Assembly: GCA_036583965.1 (NCBI GenBank)
Contig: JAZBQD010000014.1
Coordinates: 27,013,490-27,077,489, forward strand
Source of the DNA: Prunella strophiata
Lineage: Eukaryota; Chordata; Aves; Passeriformes; Prunellidae
Length of the DNA: 64,000 nucleotides
Direction: 5' to 3'
Positions 29,984 through 42,400 of the stretch are shown here, piece by piece; position 1 is the stretch's first letter; the number at the start of each line of letters is the position of its first letter. The position numbers were made by a program, and so were the translations under genes. The notes under the pieces were generated by a model, which was given only the letters and a program-made list of their open reading frames with translations, made no database searches and had not been told where the DNA came from.

Positions 29984-32524
29984 CTGCAGAGTGACAGAGG
30001 CAGCATTTCAGTGTGAGGCTAGCAGAGTGTTATTATGGGCTGCCTGCAGTGTCCAGAGTCAGGTGGGATAAAGGAAAGGCTGTTGACAAGGAAATTGTTG
30101 GTTTTTGTTTCATATCTCCGTCCTCATCCCAAGAAGTTAGTGTCTAGAATTTTTTGTTGTTTCAATGACACAGAAATATTATCTATGTTGACCTTTTTTA
30201 TTTTTTAATTAAGCTTGTCTGTAGGAAGGTTTTCATGCACAAAAATAATTTATATTCTTGTTATATTACTACAACAGAGACAGTTACATTGAATCAATAT
30301 TGTTTTATATTGAAATGCTTTTCATTAGGTAATTTAATTAATGCATTTGGTGCTACCACAAGGAACTCCCAAGAAAAGGGAATGTTTTAGCTTAATATAG
30401 GACATATGAACACTTTCCAAGCCTGCATGGCAATTGCTTATCCTTCTGTCTGAAGCAATGGTCTTTTGGCACAAGCTTAATGGATGCTATTCCATTGGGC
30501 AAGCTAAGGCTCTGTTATTCACTTAGAGAGTTATTGTCTTAATTCTTTGTGTCTGGATGATCACAGAGAATGTTATTAATAATAGATTGGAGATGAAAAA
30601 TAAGAGGGTCTATTAATCAAAGACCATATCCAAAGGATGTAGGAACTTTGGCCAGCTGGACTGATTGTTTTATGTTATGACTGTGTCATTTGTACAGCAG
30701 ATGCCTAATAGTAGCTGCTGAAGTCACTGAACTGCATTTTTCTCTGGAATATGTAAGCATCTTACCAACATTGCAAATTGCAAAGATACATTTTCATGGA
30801 TGAGGCTGAGTTTCATAGATGAGACTGCTGTTAAGCAACTAAAGATGTTATATGACTTAATTTTATTGTATGAATCCAATCCAAATGTGAGAAAACTGGA
30901 ATAGAGAAAAAGTTTGTAGCAGAAGGTAGCGTGAGAAGAATGACTCAGAAAGGTTTAGGAAATATTTTTATTATGATGGGTTCTTCTATCAAGCATCTGG
31001 CAATGGTTCCTTGATTTATCTGAAGGGGAGACATTTTTCATCATCTTTTGAAGTGCTTTAAAATAGCTGACCTTTTATATACCCACTATTTGCTCTTCTA
31101 CAGTCTGTGGTTGGAGAGGATTTTTTTGTTGTTCTGCAAACAGCATCATTTTCTCCTATACACTGCCGTGTGTGATGGACTCACAGGAGGAGTACATCTC
31201 AGAGGAGGAGGGGTTTAGGAAAGGTGTGGGAGTCAGACAACTGATGTGCTGGAAGCAGCAGAAACCCCAGGAAATAAAGAGCACGAGGCAAAGCATTATG
31301 GAACAGAGTTTGCAAACAGTTATTGATGTGAGCAGGGACTGATAGACAGCCCAGATTAGTATGAGTGTAATGGGACTTCATGTTCTACAAGATCAAAATA
31401 GCAAATGCCCCATTATGGCAATTATCAACTGGTAAAAGCACAATAGATGAAGTTGATAAAGTACTTCTGTGTTCATTAGCCTCACTATGTGGCAAATGTG
31501 TTACAGGGCACCACATGCTAATGCTTTACCTGACAAACAGAAAATGTTAATGGAAATTATAGAAAGACAAATTATAGGGAAGCCAATCCATGTTCAACCA
31601 TTACAAATCCAACTAAATATTCAGCCTACAAATACTTGTTGGTGAGTCTGTAGTCAGCATCCAAAATTCTTTCTTCTGATCCAAGTGCTGAGGGGATTTA
31701 GGTCAGGCAGCATCTTTATTGCAACTTGGCTACTTGGAGCCAAGACAGAACCATTTTGGTTTTTAACTCAGGGCAACAGACAGCTAATTCATTTGGCCTT
31801 GAAGAATATTGGAAGGCGAATAAATGGATCAAGCACTGTCAAGCATTCTTCAGAGAAAAGCCATTTGTAATCAAGATTTGCAAAACAAAAGACACAACTT
31901 GGGCTGAACTGCAGCTTTTTAACAAGAAAACATATTAATTTTACTTGTGTACATGTGGGTTCCTGCCTTCTATCATATGTCTTAAGGTTTTGCATGTAAC
32001 TATTTTACCTATATTAGATTTTTAATGTAATGTTTTATTAAAGTAATTAATTTTTCTTCTGCTCAGGGAAAAAGCCTTTAGCTCATCAGGTACCAGTGGA
32101 TTCTGAGATATTTTTAAGAATTTCACCATTTCCCTTTGTGTCTGAGCCAGGATTTTAATATTTACTCAAAGGTCTGGGTAGAACAGAAGGTATAGACTTT
32201 TACCAACATGGAATACATTCCCTCCACGATGGTACTAGTTAACAAGCTATAGGGAGGAAGGACTCTTTTCCTGATCTTTCTCAAATCCTTCCAGGCAAGT
32301 CCTTCCAAAGCACTAAAGAGCCCTTCAACATTTACATTCAGAAGATCTAAGGGTTCTAATTACAACCAGGTCTTCACCACTGACACAGAGGATGATGATG
32401 AGACAATGAGATCTCAGTGTGTTCCTTCTGGTTTTTATTAACCTACAGTGAATGTTGTAGACATAACTGGTTTCTATTTATTGCATATATTACCACAGGA
32501 TTCTACAATACACAGGATACCAGC

Positions 32525-32551
32525 AAAAAAAAAAAAAAAAAAATAAAAAAA
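32525..32551. repeat. A-rich run (A19 T A7)
   Basis: Poly-A interrupted by one T. No SINE or processed mRNA recognised upstream. Confidence 0.95.
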
Positions 32552-35500
32552 TGCTGATTTGTGTAAGTGATCTGATCTAAATTTGGTGCTCATTTCTAGT
32601 TTAAGGCCTCAGAACACATATACCTGTACAAACTCTTTGGAGTTATTACATTTACCTCAAGATTCAAGCCTATGCAATGCTGGTGCTCAGGAAAAATTAT
32701 ATGGTAGCTGGAGAGCAATAAAAACTCAACAGGATAAAACAGCACAATAACAAGAAAAAATGAAGATGTAAAAAGGAATGGGTTGTTTTTGAGGTTGGTG
32801 GAATGTGGCTCTATGGCTAAACCCAGCTGGCCTGGAGGAAGAGAAAAATAGGGTAAATAAAAATATGTAAATTAGAAGCATTGCCATTAAGTTTTAACAT
32901 GATTTGGTCAAGAAAGTAGCAACATTTAATAAAAATCTAAGTATTAACTGGAAGGGGTAAAGAGATGTAAGCAGGGAGTGCTTAAATAACTAGCACATAT
33001 ATTTGGTATTCTCAGCAATGGATTTCTTCCAAGGAGAATTTCGAAACATAGCACCATAATTTCAACAGTTCTCCCTTTCTCTGGATGAGATTTTCTTCCC
33101 GTTTTTGAATCTCTGCATGCTCTTTTAGCTTCAAAAATGTTGCAGAGAGATAGTTAAATTGCTCTGTAGTTAACTCTTGCAGAGAGAAGTTAGGAGAGAT
33201 CTGGGAGAAAGAAAAACAAATTTCTGAATAAAGAAAGAAAAAATAGTAATAGAGATCAAGCTGGGGGCAAGCAGTTCTTTATGACTGCAGCTTTGCTGTG
33301 CAATGAGGGTAAGGTAGGCTACTCCCGAGGTACCTTGGTATAAGAATGTCACCTAAGCCACACATACTGCCTTGCCACAGCTTGTAGGAATTGCAGAAAA
33401 TAGTCTTGTGACAAACTCAGGGATGATAGAGGCCAGAGAGGCTTATCAAATTGCTTTGAGTTTTTTCTAAATAAGTAATGCCAGCAAAGTGGCATTTAGA
33501 CCAGCCTTTAGACCAGCCCAGCCTCTGTGGGTAGGCTGAACTACAGGACACTTTGGGACAGTGACTGTCTCCTGTCCTTTGCCTAGTGTTCAGATGGGAA
33601 ATTGCTCATTAGTGAGTACTAACACTGACTTAAGCTCACAAACTTCTCATAATTCATATCCTCTGTCCAACGGGACTTGAGAGCCTTGGGCAACTCATGA
33701 GCCATTGAAGTTGCTCTGGTGCTGCTGTGTCACACAGTGTGTTATGGATTGGCAGTGGCACTGTGTCAGTGGCACTGTGGTCTGACCCTCAGCCACCAGA
33801 GTGATGTGGTGGGACGGAGGGGCTACAGAAGGATTCAGCTGTCCATCTAAACTGGCCTCAGCTGAGAGAAGGGACCTTGTGGGTCTAGTGTAACCACCTG
33901 CCTGTGGACCTATGCTGATGTCCCCTCTCTTCAGATGTCAGGGGAGTTGCTTTTTGTGATATGGAGATTTTGGTATGCTGCTCGAAGACTGTGAATACTA
34001 TGCACATTGAATAATAGATGTAATAGGTATCACATATCATTAATATGATATTGCCAAATTCAATTTTAATTTCATTTATTTTGAAGTTAAAATCCAATTT
34101 AAAATGTCAAATGATTAGGATACACTTTGTAGATTAGACTTTTGCATATTATCCAAACAGAATATCCAGCAATTAGACATGGAGCCAGAGAGTTGCACAA
34201 CCACAGTTATCAGAGCAGTTCACAGAAATATTTTAGAGTTTTAAAATCTGTGTTCCAACCACTGCCCTAGAACTCTATGTTCACATTCATAGTACCATCT
34301 ATGCCTAACCTATGTGTTTGAGTCAATATGAAGCCAGTGCATTTTCCCATACTTCCAGACTTTAGGTGAGTGTTGGAACCAAGGGCTGCAGTACCTTTGT
34401 GCTCCCTCTTCTGTGCAGGGCTGCATAAAACTGAGGGCAATCAGGGTTGCACATTCAGCTGCTTTTGATGCATTTCCCCTACTTTAAATTCATGGTGTTA
34501 AGAATATAATCCACATGGTGGCCAGGTGGCATGAACTTTAAATCTTCCAGGTGTTACTTTTAACTGTTTCTAAGAAAAATATCTCATCACTGCTTCCCAT
34601 AAAAAGGACATAAGCCTCTCCCCAGTTTAGTTGAAATGGGAGAGGAAGTTAGCTATGAATTTTAGAGTTTACTTTTAGGGGTCAGTAGAGTGTGATAAAA
34701 GCATTTAGAATGTAATTGGTGAAGTGAACCCAAACAGAAGGACATTTTTTGTGAAAGAAAACATAACATTGCCCTATCTTATTATTCAGGTCAGACTGCA
34801 AAATGTTTTTACTGTGACTGTAACAGATTCTGCCATTAGCAGATGCATATGCAGAGTACATGCATGCCGACCTAGGAGATAATTAACAGGAACAGAAAAC
34901 AGAGTGATGAAAAGCCCCTGGTTCCTCTCTGCTGCATTGTATCATCCCTTCTGGGTGTCATAGAATGCAGTATTTTCAACCAGTATTAAGATAGGGTTTA
35001 ATCTCAAGCCTCAGGCTCTGCCAGCTTCTGCATTGCTCTATAAATCATCCTTTCTTAGCAGAGTTTGGTTGGGTATGAAAGAGGTGTTTATATCTAAGCT
35101 TCAAAGTCAGCACTTGCTGATGCAATTAAATAATCTACAGCTCTCAAGCTGAAGATAGTTGTTTATTTTTAGGTGGAACTACTTTTCATCTAAAAGTGCT
35201 GACTTATCAAAATTGGAGTGTTTTGTGGGAAGATATTTTAGCAAAAATTGAATAGAACTGTCTGCTGAGGAGGCACGAGAAGAATCTGCCAGCTTTATGG
35301 AGCAAGGGGCAATGGCAAGTTGAGAACTCACATCTCTGGAGCCAGGCATGCAGCTCTTTGCAAACTCGGCTTTTCTGTTCTCAGCTTTTACAAACCTCAC
35401 CTCAGGACTGCCAGCTGTGGGGAAATCTTGAGTGTTCAGCCCTGAGTTGCCCAGCCACCCCAAACATTGGTGTAGCAAGGCTTGGGGAACATGAGGGAGC

Positions 35501-38221
35501 TTTGTGGAAAGGTAAAAACACAAAGAGATCTGTACTTTGGAAACCTATGATTTTGAAATTTCTTTGTCGTGACAATTCGAGTTTTTAGTCTGAAAGAGAA
35601 GAGGCTTTTTACATTCTCTCAGCAGAAAATTCCTGTGACTAGACAATAATATCTGCAAATGTATATATACAGTATTAGTTTCCCTTTTCCTCAGCTGTCT
35701 GCACAGCATTTCTTAAACCCTACCTATTTCAGACATGAAAAGAGAAGTTATGAGAAACACAGCAGCAGTCACCAAGGGAAAATGCTGACAAACAGTATGG
35801 TATGGACTAGCCAAATAGATTTCTCACATTGCAGTTATAGCATTTTTGAAAGGAATTTAAGAATGCATGCATCAATAGATGCTATTCACAGGAGTTTTGG
35901 GGTACATACACACTCTTGTCCCACTCTCTCCATCTCTGGATCGCTGCATTTAAGACTTGCAGTTTCACCTTGTTGTATTTGCCTTTGGACAAAGCACAAG
36001 TAGGGAATCTTCTCTGTTCCTCTGAACAGTGACTCTAAAGATCTAGAGTCTGAAGCTGTGAAATAACTACTGTCAGTTCCCTGAACAAGCTTGCTATTGA
36101 ACTGTCTCCTTTGAGCTCACCCAAGCAGAGTACTCGTCTCTGTAATTTGCTTGGCAGCTGAACCTCAACCTCCTACTATTCAAGGTATTTTGAAACAATA
36201 AAGCATTATTTTAAATATTGTTTTATACTTAAGAGTTATATAAAAAAAGAGAGACACTTACAAAGGTCACTTAAGTAGTTCTCTACACAATTAAACTGCT
36301 ATAATTACAATATTAAGGTAATATTTGTATTACTTACCCAGGATGAGGTTTTTGTTTTTTCCCCCTGAAGCTCTAACTCTCTTTTAAACTGACAGCATGA
36401 TGTACTTCTTGGCTAGGCTACAGTACTGTGTTTACTAGGACTTGAAATTTTCAGTATTTAGGTACTCTGATCAGTAAAGAATGAAAATTTGATTGATACA
36501 GGACAGATCAGTGCTGCCTTTCAGACTTGGCCTCCTGTCTCTTATAAGCACTTTCTATAATGTTCAGTGCAGTTTACTGTTTTGGTGTCTCTGTTCAAGA
36601 TGCTTCAGGATCTGCCCCAGCTTATCTAAAACATCTTATAAAGTGCCAGGAGGAAGAGTGTGAGGAGTAAGCTCAGAAGCAGAGCAACAACTATCAAAAG
36701 GGAGCTGCTCACTTTCTTTAGGCTGCTGGCCACCAGTTTATTCTAACCTTATGGTGCTTTCCCAGTAATCATACTGAAAATCCTGCTGTGATTATCAGAC
36801 TTTTCTTGAACTATGCTGGGCAACAACATAAGAATTTTAATTCTTGATTGGCCAAAAGATGCCTGTTTGTACAGTGGGAAATTGGAAAAGAATGTGAGAA
36901 AAGTGCACGTGTAGAATTGCAGTTCCTAATACATGTTCCTGTCTTCTGGTAATCTGAAGTTCATAAATGTCTAGAGACAGAGTTGGTGTGATATTAGTTT
37001 TTAAAATGAGAAGTATTCTTATCTTTTCACAAACATAGGAGCCTGTTTGGAGAAGTAGAAGAGTATATAGGAGTTCCTCACTTTTGGTCTAGATTTTGCT
37101 TCTTTCATTGGACACAAAATTTCCATAGTCTATGTCAGGGCCATGAAGCTCTTCTCTCAACCAGGAGTTTGGAAAGTACTTATTCAGAAAATTTCTTATG
37201 ATTCTTAATGATTAATTATATGAGGAATTTAATACTGGCGTACCAGGAACTAGAATGAATGCCTTTAATGTTCAAAATTTTATAACTATCCTTTCTATCT
37301 TTCTAGTATTTAAATAGTTCATTTTCATATTGTCTACAATACTCTTGCATATGTGTAAGTGTTGCTACTACTGGTCTTTTATGGCTGAGATGTTGAGAGC
37401 TGCATTCAAATTTCAGTTTAATTTTGGGATAATTAAACCACATTTCTGCATTTTTCATCAATAGGGTATTTGCCTCCCAAATTATAGAACAGTTTGACAT
37501 ATTTTACTATTTTAGTGCCACATATATTCCCTTGTCTATCCTTGAATGCAAATGAGTTTTTTAAAGAAAGACAATGTTGTGAATACCATGTAATGTCATG
37601 TGAACTTTGCACTGGAGATAAATAGAATGTGGTGACATTTCCACAGCTGTGGGAGAATAATCTGGAAAGGTTAGGCAGGATTACCTTTTTTTTTGTTTGA
37701 ATACATAAAATTGATCAGTTAACAGTCAGTGGAGGTCAATCCATTTTGGGCTTGGGCTCACTGGACCATATCCAAAACCTACTGATATGCTTTCCTCTAC
37801 CCACTTGTATCTGCCTGTGGGGACAGAAAACTCTGGTTGCTGAGTACAGAGGCCAAGCAATGTTAGCTTCAAACTAGAATTTAGAACAGATGGTGCCCCA
37901 TGCTGACACTGACCTTCAGCACCCTCTCATGGCTTTTCTCGTCACCCTTGTGTGCTGGCTGGGATATGACCCCATGTACAGACCAGTTGCATTTCTTTGG
38001 TTCATTCTCTTCTGTATCCTCTGCCTGTCACATGTTGCCTCTGGTTTCATACAGAAATTACTGTCTCTCTGGCTGAGGGCAGCATCGAGGAATTGGAAGG
38101 GTGCCTGCCAGCCTCGTTGCCAAAATCTGGGCATGAATAGAAACCAGAATCAATTAATAAATAATACAATTAATATTTCCCTAAATACACTATTTGCTCT
38201 CTGCCCTTTTACTGTTTCTAG

Positions 38222-38227
38222 TATAAA
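38222..38227 (+). promoter_or_regulatory. TATA-like box before the orphan CpG island
   Basis: TATAAA followed by GCC, about 25-30 bp before the GC-rich block begins, the spacing expected between a TATA box and a start site. No transcript evidence is available. Confidence 0.3.
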
Positions 38228-38249
38228 GCCTTTCATTTATCTCATCGGA

Positions 38250-38560
38250 TGCCCAAAGCCCAACAGCACCGCTCCAGGGAAGCAACCCCTGTGGCGATCC
38301 CCGTCCCCACCCGCCAGCCGGAGGCTGCCCGTGTCTCGGCACACGGACTCCGAGCTGGACCACCGAGCGGAACAGAGATCATCACCAACACGAGCCCGAG
38401 GAGTCCATGCGGCTCGGCGCTGCGGGGTTGTGCGGGTGCGGGGGACACCTCGTGGGCAGCGCGGGAAGCTGCGGCCGCTGCCAGCCCGCGCCTGCCTCCG
38501 CCGCCGGGCACCCCCGGGCTGGACAGAGAGGAGAGACCTCCCTGCTCGGGTGTGCATTGA
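38250..38560. promoter_or_regulatory. orphan CpG island
   Basis: A sharply bounded GC- and CpG-rich block of about 310 bp in an AT-rich desert, immediately 5' of a CR1 3' end. Frames cross it on both strands (for example 38249-38560 plus, 103 codons rich in Ala, Pro, Arg and Ser), but these compositions are typical of CpG islands and match no family I know. It may be a promoter of an unannotated transcript or a GC-rich insertion. Confidence 0.5.
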
Positions 38561-38631
38561 CAGAGACTTTGCCTCTCTTTGACGTACATCAGGGAGCCAC
38601 AGCCATCAGTCTCAACAAAGTTCAGGCACGA

Positions 38632-38877
38632 AACTGAGTTAGGGGACGTTTAGTCTGGATATCAGGAAAAGGTTTTTTACCCAGAGGGTGGCTGGGCACT
38701 GGAACAGGCTCCCCAGGGAAGTGGTCACAGCAGCAAGCCTGAAAGATCTCAAGAAGCATTTGGACAGTGCTCTGAGGCACAGGGTGTGACTCTTGGGGTG
38801 TCCTGTGCAGGGCCAGGAGCTGGACTCCATGATCCTGATGAGTCCCTTCCAATTCAGCTAATTTTATGATTCTATGA
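38632..38877 (+). mobile_element. CR1 LINE, 5'-truncated 3' end
   Basis: A well-preserved CR1 3' UTR: GGATATCAGGAAAAGG, TGGAACAGGCTCCCCAGGGA, GCACAGGGTGTGACTCTTGG, GGGTGTCCTGTGCAGGGCCA, GGACTCCATGATCCTGATG, and the terminus TTTTATGATTCTATGA. The 5' end is cut at about 38632, next to the orphan island. Confidence 0.93.
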
Positions 38878-39029
38878 AAGTTGCTCCATGTGGAGTGTGT
38901 TTTTGTGGTGAGCATGTAACTTGCATCACTACACAGGGATAAAAACCTGCACTTGGAAATGTAACCCAAGGCAGGAAAACACAACAAAGCCTCTCAAGCT
39001 AGATGCTGTTGGCATTCAGTGATTTGCAC

Positions 39030-39465
39030 CTCAAATGTTCAGTTTTGGGCCCCTCTCTACAAGACAAGAGTTTGAAGTTCTAGAGTGTGTCCAGAGTAGG
39101 AAAATGGAGCTGGTGAATTGGCTGGAACACAAGTCTGATGAGGAACAGCTGAGGGAGCTGGGCTGGTTTAGCCTGGAGAAAAGGAGGCACAGGTGGGATT
39201 AATGGAAATGGCCTCAAGTCCGCCACGGCAGGTTTAGATTGGATATTAGGAAAAATTTCTTCACTGAGTAGTCAGACATTGAAAAAAGTTGCCCAGGCAA
39301 ATGGTGGAATTGCCATCCTGGTAGTGTTCAATAAACATAAAAACATATAAATGTGGCACCTGAGGACATAGTTTAGTGGTGAACATGACAATTGTTGGGT
39401 AAAGGGTTGGACTCAATGACCTTAAGGGTCTTTTCCAACATTAATAACCCTGTGATTCTATGAAT
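39030..39465 (+). mobile_element. CR1 LINE, second copy of a different subfamily
   Basis: A sense-oriented CR1 3' region: GTCCAGAGTAGGAAAATGGA, GAGGAACAGCTGAGGGAGCT, TTTAGATTGGATATTAGG, GGACATAGTTTAGTGGTGAA, GGTTGGACTCAATGACCTTA, and the end GTGATTCTATGA. The GGACATAGTTTAGTG segment is absent from the neighbouring copy, so they are separate insertions from different subfamilies about 150 bp apart. Confidence 0.93.
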
Positions 39466-39469
39466 GTGA

Positions 39470-42400
39470 CTGTGAACCAAGAATGGAGCCTTCAGTGTGG
39501 TCACACAGGCCTTACCCAAGCTGGCCTTACAGACCTTCATGCTGAATGGGGTTAGGATGAAAGGGGATCAGGCTGAAAAGGGACCAGGCTGAATGGACCC
39601 CTTCACGTGCTGCGGGAGTCACCAGGGGCAGGAGGCAGCTGGGACACACTGGAAGCAGTGCTGTGTGGTGGCCTGGCTAAGGAGGGATTAGCAGCAGGTC
39701 CCTGGGGCTGTCTGCCCACAGAGGTTGCTCAGAGCTGATGGTGTCACCCGCTGTCTGCATTTGTCCTGCTGTCCTCACACTGACAGGCATTGGGCTCTTT
39801 GCATCAGGAACAGGAGCAAAAATGCAGTAATTTATCAGGATGGACTGTCGTGTGCCTGCCAGGGATGTCCTTGGCAGAGAGAGCCTTGCAAGCACTGTTT
39901 CTGCTCGTGTCTGACACTGAACCTGTGCTGCACGGATGTCACACAGGGATCCGGTGTGGTACACACATGCTATGGGCAATCACTAAGATCTCTGCTCACA
40001 GCTTTGTGCAGTTCTGTCTACCCAGACACATGGAATCCTAAACACAGCAAATCCTCAAAGGTAAATGTGTCCAAGGGGAAAAGGAGAATCTGGGAAAACA
40101 CATTGTCAGAAATTACTGTGATCTTAACCAGGGCTACAGAAGGGTGGAGGAAAAGAGCAAAATGGAGGAACAGCAATGCAAAGCATACTGGGCTTTTCTG
40201 GAAGCTGGTAGTAGAAAGCCCTGCTTTGCACTTTAAAAGGTGTTTACTAAACCTGCACTTAGCTTTCTGTGTGCTTTCTCCACATTCTTCATATGCCCTT
40301 TTGCGTTAAGGAGTATCTACATTGTGTTTCTTCAAAGTCTACCAAAATAAAGCTGATTTTTCTCAGTTTTATATCTACTTCTAAAAATAGATAAGTATGG
40401 TCAGCTGCCACATTTTGACACTGCTGTAGAAAGCTGAGATTAGTCACATGAAGGGTATCCTGACTGAACTTGGTAAAGTCTGATTTTTATGGATCCGACC
40501 AAGACTAACATGGAAAATTTAGACCCTTGTGTCTTATCTCAATTTAATTCTGTAGATGGGGTAAACAGATGTGCACTTTACTGTTTCAATCACTGAAATT
40601 AAACATTTGTTTTGATATATCAGCTCACTATAATAGAAATAAATACTTTGCTACATTATTTCATTTGCTGTCCAAATGGATTTTGTTTAAATTTCTATAC
40701 CACAATCCTGTTCTAAGCTCTCCACTGCAAATCTCAAGGCTGGGGTGACACCCACTGTTCTGTGCACACCTTTCATATCAGTGAGCACTACCACCTAACT
40801 CTTTCCTTGCACCCTGTACCACTGCCTCTATTAACATGATGCAAATACCTGACCATCTAATTTTCATATTCTTATACAATATTGAATGTAATGAGATCCT
40901 GAGGCTACAGGCACTACCACAGTAGGGCAGAAGTAATTACAGGAACACCAGTAATGCAATTAGTGGCCATGAATTTTGCTGACTGTGATGTTCCCTTAGC
41001 AGCATGTCCAGCTCCTGTGGCATTGTGCAGCTGAGAGTTGTGGACAGAAATTTTAGGACAGTTTTTTGATGGAGATTGCTACTGCCTGAAAGACCACCTT
41101 GAAACCTTGATCATTGCAGCTTAAAATAACTTGAACTTTTCTTCACAATTCTGTACAGATTTCAGCTAGGCTGCTGTTATTAATCTGTCTGGAAAAATAT
41201 GTACAGGGATACTAATAAAAAAAAAATATCTGCTCAGTCTACTTCCATCTAGGATTTAGTTTCAGTATATAGCTTAAGGAAGACAAAAAACATTTGCCTG
41301 TGATACTAGTATGGATACAGGAACACAGATAACTTTGCTTTATGAGCATTTTCTTGTACTTCCTGTTACAGACTTTATATATGCCTGCAACATGTTTTTT
41401 ACCCTTTTGCTACTGTTAGAACTCTTCATGTGACATTGAAATTTTCTTGGTTTGTCTTTGATCTTTAAACATTAATTTTTGAGTTGCCCTTTTAAAATAG
41501 GAAATGTTCAGTTTATTTTCCAGGTGGAAAGACTATCCCACTAACAAGTTCTTGTTTATTGTCCTCTACATTTATTATTGAGTAGGCTCTCCAAAACCAT
41601 GTGTGCTTTTCTCCATTATCAGTTTAAATTCCAGGACTTCTTTTACTTTCTTCTTCAGTGACTGTGTTTTAAACCGCTTTCTTTCAATCTGCACAATTTG
41701 CTTGTACTGCAGGTTGTGTACATTTCTCTGAGAGAGATATTGTATGTTTCACAATGAGACAGAATAAGAGTAATCAGTAGGTGATTTTTTTTTGCCAAGA
41801 CAAAGAGGGCAACTGTAGGAGCTAGAAAAACAAATGTGAAATCAGGCCAAACTGCAATGAAACAAAAGTTCTTCCAGCTGCAGAGAATGGTAGGTCCTCT
41901 GCTAGCTTGTTATTGCTTGATTTATTAACATATAGACCATATCTAACAATATCCACACAAATGTGATGTCTAATCACATTTGCAACAGAAAATAGACTTA
42001 TTTTGCACAGTCATGGCCTGAATGTATCTTTAGGTTTATCTCATATCCCAGTAAGTTTGGGAATGGCTTTCTTTGTGTCTTGCACATTTATGCTGAAAGG
42101 AATGCATGAAATTAGACAGTTCTGTCTCAGGTTTTGTATAACAGATTCTGTGTGTTACGTAATACATTTAACCTATAAATCAAAGCTGGAGAGAATTCAA
42201 ATATCTGCAGGGCACGGTTATAAACGCAGTTTGAGTCTGTGCTTTTCACAGAAAAAACAATGTCTCACACTGAACTGCAGGTAGGGAAATAACTACACTG
42301 GTTTAGCTCTCCTTCAACCTGACCTCCATTCCATCCACCCTGTAGCCTTTGCTATCTCTTACACCAAAATAGCACAGGAGTCTAAAGCATGAAGTGTTAT

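Larger units (their letters stand above)
29990..38240. other. intergenic region, no gene seen
   Basis: AT-rich unique sequence with an A19 run at 32525-32543 and a two-copy CAGTGGCACTGTG duplication at about 33753-33781. Open frames are short and unsupported. The block at about 30270-30600 looks denser in homeodomain-like ATTA motifs. Confidence 0.6.

Noticed and set aside
39725..40309. 194-codon plus-strand frame with many Cys residues
   Set aside because: Cys spacing fits no zinc-finger or secreted-protein pattern, there are no neighbouring exons, and it starts within unassigned GC-richer DNA. Kept as non-coding.
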